In this document: positions 37,550 through 45,648 of the stretch, piece by piece
How the letters are laid out: each line of letters opens with the position of its first letter
Numbering within the stretch: position 1 is the stretch's first letter
Source: Streptococcus henryi DSM 19005
GTDB lineage: Bacteria > Bacillota > Bacilli > Lactobacillales > Streptococcaceae
DNA: 64,000 bases
Assembly (NCBI RefSeq): GCF_000376985.1
Contig: NZ_AQYA01000027.1
Coordinates: forward strand, 1-64,000
Direction of reading: 5' to 3'
The notes under the pieces: model-generated
What the model saw: only the letters and a program-made list of their open reading frames with translations
Databases searched by the model: none
Told to the model about the DNA's origin: nothing
Program-made: the position numbers and the translations under genes

Positions 37550-37579
37550 AGGAATATCATTAAATAAAGGAGAATGATT

Positions 37580-39010
37580 TTGACAAAACAATATAAAAAC
37601 CTTGTCAATGGTGAATGGAAACTTTCTGATAATGACATTAAAATTTACGCGCCTGCAAATGGTGAAGAACTAGGTTCAGTTCCTGCAATGAGCCAAGAAG
37701 ATGTTGACTATGTTTATGCAACAGCAAAAGCTGCACAACCAGCTTGGCGTGCACTTTCATATGTTGAACGTGCAGCATACCTACATAAAGCAGCAGACAT
37801 TCTTGTTCGTGACGCTGAAAAAATTGGTGCAGTTCTTTCTAAAGAAGTTGCTAAAGGATACAAGGCAGCAGTTTCTGAAGTTGTTCGTACTGCAGATATT
37901 ATCCGTTATGCAGCTGAAGAAGGTGTTCGTTTGGAAGGTGAAGTACTTGAAGGCGGAAGCTTTGAAGCTGGTAGCAAGAAAAAGATTGCTATTGTTCGTC
38001 GCGAGCCACTTGGACTTGTTCTTGCAATCTCACCATTTAACTACCCAGTAAACTTGGCTGGTTCTAAAATTGCCCCAGCTTTGATTTCAGGAAACGTTGT
38101 TGCCCTTAAACCACCTACACAAGGCTCTATCTCAGGTCTTCTATTGGCAGAAGCATTCGCTGAAGCAGGACTTCCAGCAGGTGTGTTCAGTACAATTACT
38201 GGTAAAGGTTCTGTAATTGGTGATTACATTGTTGAGCATGAAGCAGTTAACTTTATCAACTTTACTGGTTCTACACCAATTGGTGAACGTATTGGTAAAT
38301 TGGCTGGTATGCGTCCAATCATGCTTGAACTTGGTGGTAAAGATTCAGCTATCGTTCTTGAAGATGCTAACCTTGCTAAAGCAGCTAAAGACATCGTTCT
38401 TGGTGGACTTAGCTACTCAGGTCAACGTTGTACAGCTGTTAAACGTGTCCTTGTTATGGATAGTGTAGCTGATAAATTGACTGAACTTATTAATTCAGAG
38501 GTTGCAAAACTTTCTGTAGGTATGCCAGAAGATAATGCTGATATTACACCAGTTATTGACTCAGGTTCTGCTGACTATATTGAAGGTCTTGCAAAAGATG
38601 CTGAAGAAAAAGGTGCTAAAGCTCAAACTGAGTTCAAGCGTGAAGGTAACCTTATCTGGCCAACAATCTATGATAATGTAACTACTGATATGCGTCTTGC
38701 TTGGGAAGAGCCATTTGGTCCAATCATGCCAATCATCCGTGTTTCTTCAGTTGAAGAAGCAGTTAAGATTTCAAACGAATCTGAATACGGACTTCAAGCT
38801 TCAGTATTTACTAATAACTTCCCGCTTGCATTCAAGATCGCTGAGCAACTTGAAGTAGGTACAGTTCACATTAACAACAAGACACAACGTGGTACAGACA
38901 ACTTCCCATTCTTAGGTGCTAAGAAGTCTGGTGCTGGTACTCAAGGTGTTAAATACTCAATCGAAGCAATGACAACTGTTAAATCAACTGTTTTTGATAT
39001 TGCTGACTAA
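37580..39010 (+). CDS. gapN: NADP-dependent non-phosphorylating glyceraldehyde-3-phosphate dehydrogenase, TTG start
   Basis: GapN oxidises glyceraldehyde-3-phosphate directly to 3-phosphoglycerate and is a main NADPH source in streptococci. The N-terminus (TKQYKN.VNGEWKL) and whole sequence closely follow S. mutans GapN as recalled. Catalytic Cys284 lies in GQRCTAV and the general-base Glu in MLELGGKD. TTG at 37580 is chosen: AAGGAG lies seven bases upstream, whereas the ATG at 37574 is only two bases from it. That gives 476 residues. It is monocistronic. Confidence 0.95.
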   Translation: MTKQYKNLVNGEWKLSDNDIKIYAPANGEELGSVPAMSQEDVDYVYATAKAAQPAWRALSYVERAAYLHKAADILVRDAEKIGAVLSKEVAKGYKAAVSEVVRTADIIRYAAEEGVRLEGEVLEGGSFEAGSKKKIAIVRREPLGLVLAISPFNYPVNLAGSKIAPALISGNVVALKPPTQGSISGLLLAEAFAEAGLPAGVFSTITGKGSVIGDYIVEHEAVNFINFTGSTPIGERIGKLAGMRPIMLELGGKDSAIVLEDANLAKAAKDIVLGGLSYSGQRCTAVKRVLVMDSVADKLTELINSEVAKLSVGMPEDNADITPVIDSGSADYIEGLAKDAEEKGAKAQTEFKREGNLIWPTIYDNVTTDMRLAWEEPFGPIMPIIRVSSVEEAVKISNESEYGLQASVFTNNFPLAFKIAEQLEVGTVHINNKTQRGTDNFPFLGAKKSGAGTQGVKYSIEAMTTVKSTVFDIAD

Positions 39011-39022
39011 TTAATCATAATT

Positions 39023-39052
39023 AAGAGAGAATCTGATTTCTCTCTTTTTTTA
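39023..39052 (+). terminator. Terminator of gapN
   Basis: AAGAGAGAA at 39023-39031 pairs perfectly with TTCTCTCTT at 39038-39046, with a T run of seven. Confidence 0.87.
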
Positions 39053-39109
39053 TTGGAATTTTAAGTATTGCCCGTCTCAACAATTGAAATATATTTTAAA
39101 AAGCTTTAG

Positions 39110-40015
39110 ATGACAATACGTCTTTTGAGTGATAAACTAGATGTTATGAGTCATACATCATCTATCAAAATCGTGCAGGCGGGTAAATTTTTAAAACTAT
39201 TTAAAAATGACACCCTCTTTGCGACACCTATTTTTAGAATTAATAAGAATCGTAAAAACTTACAATTTGTCATCGTCTTTAAGTTGGATAGGGATGACGT
39301 CTTTTATGTCCTCAACCGCTCACAGATGGGTTACAGTGACAAGCTACAGCGCATCAAAACCTTCACAGCCTCAAGTCTTTACCAAGGCATGATGACTGTT
39401 CCATTGAAATCCCGCCAGACTATCCAAATTTTGCAGGTTCCAAGTGATGTCAAGGACATCAAACCTTACATTAGCTATTACGAGCCTAGTCAAGTGGATG
39501 CCATTTTATCTGGTAAATTTTTGGCTGATAGTGACGTTTATAATCCTTTTCGTGATGCTCATTCGGCCGTCTTTCATGCTGAACGCAACGATGTTGAAGT
39601 TGTCCCAAACGATGACTATCAAGGCATCCAGGACTTCCACCCTTTCTTGACAGATGGAGACCAGGTCCTAGCTCTGCCATGTTCCTATAAGGACCCAATA
39701 CGAGGCCAAACCATCACCATTCAGCTTATGGGCTGGTACTTCTTGGAGCAGCAGCTGAAAATTAGCTGGAAGCCTCACAATAGTCCGCCCGCACGCTGGC
39801 GTTCCTCTATTCTGGCCGTTGACAAGAAGACCCGTCGTTACTTCTTCCAAGGCAATATCTACAAAGAAAAGGGCACCGATCCCGTTTTTTTGGAAAACCT
39901 TAGTTTTAAAGCTTCCCTTTCCTCGGACAATAGCAGAGCTGCTCAGGCAGAGTTTGCAAGACTTATCAATGAAGTCAAGAAACAAGAACAAGCAGCCCTT
40001 TTGAAGATGAGATAG
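39110..40015 (+). CDS. Hypothetical protein, family not recognised
   Basis: A 301-residue soluble protein with no signal peptide or membrane segment. Residues 20-120 are beta-rich with many Lys/Arg, a Pro-rich segment NSPPARW lies around 225, and the C-terminus is a charged helix. No clear ribosome-binding site precedes the ATG at 39110 or the in-frame ATG at 39146, so the start is uncertain. G+C rises in the second half compared with gapN, which suggests transfer. The terminator at 40051 follows. Confidence 0.6.
   Translation: MTIRLLSDKLDVMSHTSSIKIVQAGKFLKLFKNDTLFATPIFRINKNRKNLQFVIVFKLDRDDVFYVLNRSQMGYSDKLQRIKTFTASSLYQGMMTVPLKSRQTIQILQVPSDVKDIKPYISYYEPSQVDAILSGKFLADSDVYNPFRDAHSAVFHAERNDVEVVPNDDYQGIQDFHPFLTDGDQVLALPCSYKDPIRGQTITIQLMGWYFLEQQLKISWKPHNSPPARWRSSILAVDKKTRRYFFQGNIYKEKGTDPVFLENLSFKASLSSDNSRAAQAEFARLINEVKKQEQAALLKMR
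39929..39939 (+). repeat. AATAGCAGAGC motif, copy 6
   Basis: Exact copy in the sense strand near the 3' end of the hypothetical gene. Confidence 0.8.
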
Positions 40016-40050
40016 GGTTAGTCTAGAATACTTTTTACGAAAGTAACACA

Positions 40051-40078
40051 AAAACCACGATTTGGACATCGTGGTTTT
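40051..40078. terminator. Bidirectional terminator
   Basis: AAAACCACGAT at 40051-40061 pairs perfectly with ATCGTGGTTTT at 40068-40078, serving converging genes on both sides. Confidence 0.85.
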
Positions 40079-40085
40079 GTTTCGT

Positions 40086-40706
40086 TTAGGCAAGCGCTGA
40101 AATGGTTTTGAAATTATTTTCTAACTCATCAGCAGTCATGGCACCTGCCCTCAGGTCGTAGAATTTTCCGTCTTTTTCCAAAATCAAGGTCGGATATGAA
40201 GAGACACCAAAAGAACGGACGAGCTCATAGTCGGCATGTATCCCGTTATCACTACCTAAAGCTTCCTGTAGACTCTTGGAAAAAGTTGAATTTTGGATAC
40301 TGAATTCGCTTGCGATTTCTTCATAAGTTTCAATTTCAGAAAAGGACTTTCCATCATGGTAAAAAGCCATTTGTAATTTTTCAGCTGCATCCAGCCATTT
40401 TTCTTTCGGTAAGAAAGCTTTTAGAGTTCCAAAGCCAGAGGCGGCATGATAGGAATTTAAGATAAGTTTACCATCCCTTAAAAGTTCTTCGTAAGCTGGT
40501 CCAAATTCAACGTGAAAGAGTTGAGCGATTTGCTTATTGGCCCCAGGAATATGAGGATAGGCTGAAAGGGGATTGCCTTGGTCAAAGAGACCGCCGGATA
40601 GGATTTCCAGGTCAAGTTCGGGATGATTTGCAACAAAAGGTTTCAGAGCTTCCTTGAAGCCAAAGCACCAACCGCAATAGGCATCCCAGATGTAGTAGAG
40701 TTTCAT
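40086..40706 (-). CDS. Cytoplasmic DsbA-family thioredoxin-fold protein
   Basis: The N-terminal YYIWDAYCGWCFGF contains a CGWC dithiol active site, and the ASGFG and cis-Pro region SSYPTLIL complete a DsbA/FrnE-like thioredoxin fold with an inserted helical domain. There is no signal peptide, so it acts in the cytoplasm, perhaps as a disulfide or glutathione-type oxidoreductase. It is 206 residues, with AAGGAAATTAAA before the ATG. It lies in the same direction as the SDR at 40797, with a 90-base gap that holds only weak promoter-like sequence. Confidence 0.82.
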   Translation of the reverse strand: MKLYYIWDAYCGWCFGFKEALKPFVANHPELDLEILSGGLFDQGNPLSAYPHIPGANKQIAQLFHVEFGPAYEELLRDGKLILNSYHAASGFGTLKAFLPKEKWLDAAEKLQMAFYHDGKSFSEIETYEEIASEFSIQNSTFSKSLQEALGSDNGIHADYELVRSFGVSSYPTLILEKDGKFYDLRAGAMTADELENNFKTISALA

Positions 40707-40796
40707 TTTAATTTCCTTAATAATTTTTTATGATCGTTTTATAACTAAATATAGTATATGAGCTAACCATTGTAGATAAGATATAAGAATTCAATC

Positions 40797-41450
40797 TTAG
40801 TTAGCCACTGTAAAACGTTGGAAGAGGTGAGCCCTTTTCTCAACATCATCGACAAGAGCGCTGGCTAAGTCCGCTAAGGTAATATCGGCAGGAGTACCTT
40901 CTTCTGTTAGAAGAACATCATCTTGACCGATACGATAATGTCCCTTAGCCTCATGACTGACAGGTGCAACTGCGAACATGGCAGCAGGAGAGACAAAAGA
41001 CCAGTTGACATCACGGCGCATTTGGAGATTACTAAGGAGTTTACGAGCTGCGTTGGCACCAGGATAAACTTCCGAAGGGAAATCTGGAGTATCTACCAAT
41101 TGTAGACCAGGAGCTAGATAGAGACTTCCAGCTCCCCCAACGACAAGCAAGTAAGGTACTTGAGCTTCTTTAGCGGCTGCCAGAATAGCCACATAACCTT
41201 TCGTGAAGTCCACTGCTAAATTTGGATTGTCCCAACCAGCATTGAAAGCTGAGATGACTGCATCAACATTGTCTAATTCCTTTACAAAGTCAGCTGATAA
41301 AACATCAACTGACCGGGCTGTGACCAGTTCATGGGTCAATACCTTCTCGGTGTTACGGGCTAGGGCGATAACCTCATGACCACGCTTAACTAATTCCTTT
41401 ACGCTAGCATTGCCAACAAGACCTGTTGCGCCAATAACTGCAATTTTCAT
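40797..41450 (-). CDS. NAD(P)-binding oxidoreductase of the NmrA/YwnB type
   Basis: A 217-residue Rossmann protein: GATGLVGNASVKELVKRG is the dinucleotide-binding turn and VGGAGSLYL the central strand. Members often act as NAD(P)H-flavin or quinone reductases or stress sensors; the substrate is unknown. GAGGTATTCAAT precedes the ATG. Its minus-strand promoter carries two copies of a 21-base inverted repeat, and the divergently organised Rrf2 gene upstream is the obvious regulator. Confidence 0.82.
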   Translation of the reverse strand: MKIAVIGATGLVGNASVKELVKRGHEVIALARNTEKVLTHELVTARSVDVLSADFVKELDNVDAVISAFNAGWDNPNLAVDFTKGYVAILAAAKEAQVPYLLVVGGAGSLYLAPGLQLVDTPDFPSEVYPGANAARKLLSNLQMRRDVNWSFVSPAAMFAVAPVSHEAKGHYRIGQDDVLLTEEGTPADITLADLASALVDDVEKRAHLFQRFTVAN

Positions 41451-41482
41451 ATTGAATACCTCGTCTCTTTTTTTAAAATACG

Positions 41483-41546
41483 TTGTAATATTAGATGTTA
41501 CAAAAAAGAGGATACAATATTATTGTTGTAATGTCAAATGTTACAA
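41483..41546 (-). promoter_or_regulatory. Promoter with two Rrf2-type operators upstream of the oxidoreductase gene
   Basis: Two 21-base inverted repeats of the form TTGTAA-N9-TTACAA lie at 41483-41503 and 41526-41546, centres 43 bases apart. The minus-strand promoter, TTGACA (41532-41537), 17 bases, TATCCT (41509-41514), has its -35 inside the second repeat, and the first repeat lies just past the start site. Both positions suit repression. Confidence 0.7.
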
Positions 41547-41550
41547 CTTA

Positions 41551-41590
41551 ACAAAATAAAAACTCACATCATTTTAAAGGGATGTGAGTT
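41551..41590 (-). terminator. Terminator of the Rrf2 gene
   Basis: AACTCACATC at 41561-41570 pairs perfectly with GATGTGAGTT at 41581-41590; on the minus strand TTTATTTTGTT follows. The Rrf2 stop codon lies in the loop. Confidence 0.75.
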
Positions 41591-42011
41591 CTTTGGAGTT
41601 GGCCATCAATTCAGCCAGACTTGTCTGAGATAGTTGATTTTCCAAGGCTCTTTGGGCTTCCAGGAGCTTGTTGTCCAAGATTTGATGCATGCTTGAACCG
41701 ATATCACAATTAGGGTTGATATCTTTATGGAAACCAAAGAGTTGACCATTTTCCCCCTGAGAATCAGTGGCCAGATAGATATCTAGCAGGCTAATTTTTT
41801 CAGGATCTTTGAGGAGACTAGCTCCGCCTTTTCCCCTAATAACCTCGATAAGGCCCGCTGTTTTGAGTTGTCCAAGTGTTTTTCGAATGATGACGGGATT
41901 GGCCCCAACGCTATTTGCAATGAAGTCACTGGTCACCCGTTCCGAGCTACTTTTTAGGGCAATGATCATCAGGGTATGAACTCCAATGGTATAGCGACTA
42001 GGAATTTGCAT
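41574..42011 (-). CDS. Rrf2-family transcriptional regulator
   Basis: A 145-residue winged-helix protein: YTIGVHTLMIIAL starts the family domain, ANPVIIRKTLGQLKTAGLI is the recognition region and GKGGASL the wing. A single Cys in NPNCDIG replaces the three-Cys iron-sulfur site of IscR/NsrR, which points to the YwnA/CymR-like group or a redox-thiol sensor. The ATG at 42011 follows GAAGGTGAAGAC. A half operator in its own promoter suggests autoregulation, and the oxidoreductase downstream is a likely target. Confidence 0.88.
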   Translation of the reverse strand: MQIPSRYTIGVHTLMIIALKSSSERVTSDFIANSVGANPVIIRKTLGQLKTAGLIEVIRGKGGASLLKDPEKISLLDIYLATDSQGENGQLFGFHKDINPNCDIGSSMHQILDNKLLEAQRALENQLSQTSLAELMANSKELTSL

Positions 42012-42033
42012 GTCTTCACCTTCTTTCCCATAC

Positions 42034-42071
42034 ATTATAACAAAGAAGGGATGTCATCACAAATGTTACAA
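42034..42071 (-). promoter_or_regulatory. Promoter of the Rrf2 gene with degenerate operator
   Basis: On the minus strand TTGTGA (42057-42062), 17 bases, TATAAT (42034-42039). ATGTTACAA at 42063-42071, the right half of the 21-base operator, overlaps the -35, while the left half is degraded. Confidence 0.6.
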
Positions 42072-42476
42072 TCTGAAGAAAGGGAGTAAACTAGTCCTTG
42101 ACCTCATTATCATCTTATGCAGTTGAGGCTCTTAAGAAGTGTGTAAAATAGCTATATGGTCATGGTCTGACTAGGCTAAGGAAAAATCGGTTTCGTTCTG
42201 TCCAGCTCATTTATTTCGACCAAGTTTAATTTTGCTTTCACCACACCATTAACAGATGGAGTCGTCCATTTATGCTTCAAGAAGGAAACTTGATTGTTAA
42301 AAAGCTATTGGACCCCAAAACTTAGATAGATATTAATCTAAGATTGGGGTGTTTTATTATGGAATTTATGATGCAGACCAATCTCTAAATAGCTTAATGT
42401 GAGAAAAAGAATTATACTATAGTTGTGAAAAAACTAAGAAACCATCTCAGAAAGAAAATGTGAGGAGGTGAGCAAG
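42072..42476 (+). other. Spacer with IS-end-like hairpin, no gene seen
   Basis: About 400 bases without a supported gene. At 42312-42350, ACCCCAA and CTTAGAT pair with ATCTAAG and TTGGGGT, followed by GTTTTATTA. The hairpin could be a terminator, and ACCCCAAAACTTAGATAG also resembles an IS3-family terminus; the preceding 42190-42300 shows only broken frames. A strong ribosome-binding site for the next gene closes the stretch. Confidence 0.4.
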
Positions 42477-43196
42477 ATGAGACTCTACAATGTTGGAAAC
42501 CGCATCGTCAACACCTACGTCTATGAGACAGCTGCCGGCTACATCATGATTGACACGGGTTATGAAGCTAGCTTGGCTAGCGTAGAAAGGAAACTGAAGC
42601 AGCACCAAATCAAGCTGTCTGACCTAAACTACCTCTTTCTAACTCACGCTCACGATGACCATGCCGGTTTTCTCAATGAATTACTGGGGAAAGTTCCGCA
42701 TTTAAAGGTGATGGTGAGCGCTAAAGCCAGACCGACTCTCAAAAGAGGTCAGCACTCCTTTGAAGGTGGTTGCAGCGGTTATCTGGCCTGGTTCTTCTGT
42801 AAGGCCATGGGTTTTGTTGGCAAGGCAAAGCATGTCTTTCCCGTTATCGAAGACAAGTACGACCAGCGCCTGATTGAGATTACAGAGGCCAACAAGGCAG
42901 AGCTGGAAAAGATTCTAGAAGGGGAGATTCTATTTACCCCAGGTCATACCTCAGATTCCATCTCTCTCAAACTTGGCCAGAAAATCTTCTGCGGAGATGC
43001 CGCCATGAATGGACTTCCTAGCCTTAACCGCATCACCATCTGGTTGGAGAACAAGGAGCAGTTCCAACAATCCTGGGACCTCATGCTAGCCCAAAAGGCA
43101 GATGACATTTATCCCGCTCATGGTAAACCTTTCAAAATCTCAGATTTGGTGAAATACAAGGATAAGATTGCTAAAGTCAAGTCGCTTAGGTTGTAG
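42477..43196 (+). CDS. MBL-fold metallo-hydrolase
   Basis: THAHDDHAG is the metal-binding HxHxDH motif, GHTSDSIS and FCGDAAM provide further ligands, and the last His lies in YPAHG. The 239-residue length and simple single domain fit the broad glyoxalase II/lactonase-like group; the substrate cannot be told. The ATG at 42477 sits behind GAGGAGGTGAGC; the GTG at 42468 overlaps that site. It forms a pair with the following SDR, and both are visibly G+C-richer than the core genes. Confidence 0.85.
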   Translation: MRLYNVGNRIVNTYVYETAAGYIMIDTGYEASLASVERKLKQHQIKLSDLNYLFLTHAHDDHAGFLNELLGKVPHLKVMVSAKARPTLKRGQHSFEGGCSGYLAWFFCKAMGFVGKAKHVFPVIEDKYDQRLIEITEANKAELEKILEGEILFTPGHTSDSISLKLGQKIFCGDAAMNGLPSLNRITIWLENKEQFQQSWDLMLAQKADDIYPAHGKPFKISDLVKYKDKIAKVKSLRL

Positions 43197-43229
43197 TAAA
43201 GACAGAGATTTCAAAAAGGAGGTAGCACC

Positions 43230-43955
43230 ATGGCAAAAATTTTAATCACAGGTTCATCTTCGGGTTTGGGGGCAATGGCTGCGCGTGAGCTCATAGGGCG
43301 CGGACGTGAAGTAACTCTCCATGCGCGTGATGACAAGAAAAAAGCTGTCGCTTTAGCAGCAAATCCCCAGGCACATCATGTCATCATTGGAGACTTGGCA
43401 AAGCCAGAAAAGGTGCTGTCGCTAGCCCAACAGGCCAATGAAATCAGTACTTTTGACGTTATCATTCACAATGCTGGTGTTTACACAGGTGACAACCAAG
43501 TCACAGCACAAGTTAATCTGCTAGCCCCCTATGTGCTGACAGCCTTGCTCAAAAAGCCCAAACGCATCATCTATGTCTCATCCAGCATGCACCGAGGTGC
43601 ACGATTGGATATTGAGAACTTGGATAAGAAACTAGACTATTCTGGATCCAAACTAGCTCTGCTATTGCTCATGACTTACATCAGCCGACTCTGGCCAGAT
43701 GTTCACACAAACGCCCTTGACCCAGGCTGGGTACCGACCCGTATGGGTGGAAAAGGTGCACCGGACGATTTAGTCGCAGGTTACATGACCCAAGTTTGGC
43801 TGGCAGAAAGCAAGGACCAACAAGTTCTGCAATCTGGCAACTATTACTACCACCAAAAACTCAGTCGCATGGATGATAGGGCACAGGACCAAGGATTACA
43901 GGAAGCCTTGATTGCTAAGTTAGCAGACCTGACAGGTGTAGGGTTAGATAAATAG
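43230..43955 (+). CDS. Short-chain dehydrogenase/reductase
   Basis: A 241-residue Rossmann-fold enzyme with the cofactor motif TGSSSGLG, HNAGVY and the catalytic Ser (VSSSMH) and YxxxK (YSGSK), so the active site is complete. Substrate unknown. AAAGGAGGTAGCACC precedes the ATG, 33 bases after the metallo-hydrolase, so they are probably co-transcribed. Like its neighbour it has richer G+C than the surrounding chromosome. Confidence 0.87.
   Translation: MAKILITGSSSGLGAMAARELIGRGREVTLHARDDKKKAVALAANPQAHHVIIGDLAKPEKVLSLAQQANEISTFDVIIHNAGVYTGDNQVTAQVNLLAPYVLTALLKKPKRIIYVSSSMHRGARLDIENLDKKLDYSGSKLALLLLMTYISRLWPDVHTNALDPGWVPTRMGGKGAPDDLVAGYMTQVWLAESKDQQVLQSGNYYYHQKLSRMDDRAQDQGLQEALIAKLADLTGVGLDK
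43656..43666 (-). repeat. AATAGCAGAGC motif, copy 7
   Basis: Exact copy on the minus strand inside the SDR gene. Confidence 0.8.
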
Positions 43956-43981
43956 AAAACGAGCTTCTGGGCTCGTTTTTC
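43956..43981 (+). terminator. Terminator of the metallo-hydrolase/SDR pair
   Basis: AAAACGAGC and GCTCGTTTTT form a perfect stem around TTCTGG. Confidence 0.87.
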
Positions 43982-44031
43982 GGTCTATTATTTCAGATTG
44001 AAAATCGTTTTCAGTAATTTACGGTTCATTA

Positions 44032-44060
44032 TTGAAAAATATTGAGTCTTTCTATATAAT
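44032..44060 (+). promoter_or_regulatory. Promoter of the secreted glucosaminidase gene
   Basis: TTGAAA at 44032-44037, a 17-base spacer and TATAAT at 44055-44060. Confidence 0.8.
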
Positions 44061-44092
44061 ATAGATAATAAGGAAAGGGTTTACAATTATTA

Positions 44093-45595
44093 ATGCGCAA
44101 AAAAATGTATAAATCAAAAAAACACTGGGTTATAGCTGGAATAGCCATAATGGCAATAATGGGTGCAGGCAGTGGCGCTGTTGCTGCGGACGAGACACAA
44201 ACGATTTTGAATCAACAAGAAACAGTGGATTTAGGTGAAAATCAGTCAGAAATTAATATTATTTCGCCGATTTCAGAAAATACAACTATTGAAGACGAGA
44301 GTTCTAACGATCAAATTGATTTAGTTAAAGAACAAGTTTCAGATGAACACCTGCTTGATGGTTTGAACGATGAAAGTGATATTGAATCATTAGAACAAAA
44401 TGAAGATGAAAATATAGTCTTATCAGATAATTATCAAGCAACACTAAATCAAGATGAAACAGTTAATCAGTCTTTAGATTTAGTAGTCGAAACAGATTTA
44501 CAGGGAGATGATCAAGATTCCCTGTCTCAGAACGGTGAAGAAGCAGTGGCTTCAACAGGAAAAGAAAATAATACTAAGACTGTAGAGATGCATCGTCTTT
44601 ATAATCCGAATTCCGGGGAGCATTTTTATACTGCAAATGTCGCTGAGAAAGATTATTTGGTTAAAGTTGGATGGAGTTATGAGAACATTGGGTGGTATGC
44701 GCCGAGTACAGGAGAGTCTGTATACCGTCTATATAATCCAAATGCTGGTGATCACCACTATACATTAAGTGTAGGTGAGAAGAATTACCTTGTTTTAGTT
44801 GGTTGGAACTATGAGGGCATTGCTTGGCATTCTGCAGGTACAGTTGCAATGCATCGTCTTTATAATCCAAATGCTAAAACGGGTACTCATCATTATACCT
44901 ACTCAACAGGTGAAAGAGATTTTTTGGTTAAACAAGGCTGGCGCTACGAAGGAATTTCTTGGTATGGAGTAGAAAAGCAAAACGAAGAAAGCTTGTCAAC
45001 AACAACTTCTTATCAAGGTTGGAAATATTCAGCCAATGATCAAATTTGGAATTACTATGATCAATCAGGCACTTTGATTAAGTCACAAAAGACGATTTCA
45101 GCAGCAAATGTAGCAACCCCATCTAACACTTTTTTAGCAACAATTTACAAGGGTGCAATTGGTAGCCTGCAATATGGCATTTTGCCATCAATTGTCGCAG
45201 CGCAAGCTGTTCTTGAGAGTGGTTGGGGGAAATCGACACTCTCATTAGCTCCAAATAATAATTTATTCGGTATTAAAGTCAGCACGGATTGGACAGGTGA
45301 CTCGGTAACACTTAATACAAAAGAATACATTGATGGGAAAGAAGTAACTGTGGGAGCAGCTTTTCGTAAGTATAATTCTTGGAGCGATAGTGTTTTAGAT
45401 CATGCGCAATTCTTCAGTTCAACAGAATGGCGGAAAAAGAATTATGCTAATGTACTTGGTGAATTGAACTATAAACGTGCATCACAGGCATTACAGGATG
45501 CAGGCTATGCTACTGATCCTAATTATGCAACAAAACTAATCAGTATTATCGAATATAATAATCTTTCAGCTTGGGATAAAATCCTTACTATTTGA
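44093..45595 (+). CDS. Secreted DUF5648 protein with GH73 glucosaminidase domain
   Basis: A 500-residue exported cell-wall hydrolase. A signal peptide (about 1-33, ending AVAAD) is followed by a very acidic linker of about 125 residues, then three DUF5648-type units with MHRLYNPN and GWxYExIxWY motifs (165-300), and a C-terminal GH73 domain (about 345-497). Its catalytic Glu is in VLESGWGKS and NNLFGIK follows. GH73 enzymes cleave peptidoglycan N-acetylglucosamine linkages. No LPXTG is seen, so the repeats probably bind the wall. The next gene shares the same architecture. Confidence 0.88.
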   Translation: MRKKMYKSKKHWVIAGIAIMAIMGAGSGAVAADETQTILNQQETVDLGENQSEINIISPISENTTIEDESSNDQIDLVKEQVSDEHLLDGLNDESDIESLEQNEDENIVLSDNYQATLNQDETVNQSLDLVVETDLQGDDQDSLSQNGEEAVASTGKENNTKTVEMHRLYNPNSGEHFYTANVAEKDYLVKVGWSYENIGWYAPSTGESVYRLYNPNAGDHHYTLSVGEKNYLVLVGWNYEGIAWHSAGTVAMHRLYNPNAKTGTHHYTYSTGERDFLVKQGWRYEGISWYGVEKQNEESLSTTTSYQGWKYSANDQIWNYYDQSGTLIKSQKTISAANVATPSNTFLATIYKGAIGSLQYGILPSIVAAQAVLESGWGKSTLSLAPNNNLFGIKVSTDWTGDSVTLNTKEYIDGKEVTVGAAFRKYNSWSDSVLDHAQFFSSTEWRKKNYANVLGELNYKRASQALQDAGYATDPNYATKLISIIEYNNLSAWDKILTI

Positions 45596-45648
45596 GAATC
45601 AATAATAAAAATAAGAAAAAAACTTTATTAGAATTGTGAGGTGGATAA

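Noticed and set aside
37574-37579. ATG start for gapN
   Set aside because: Only two bases separate it from AGGAG; the TTG six bases on has correct spacing and gives the known GapN N-terminus.
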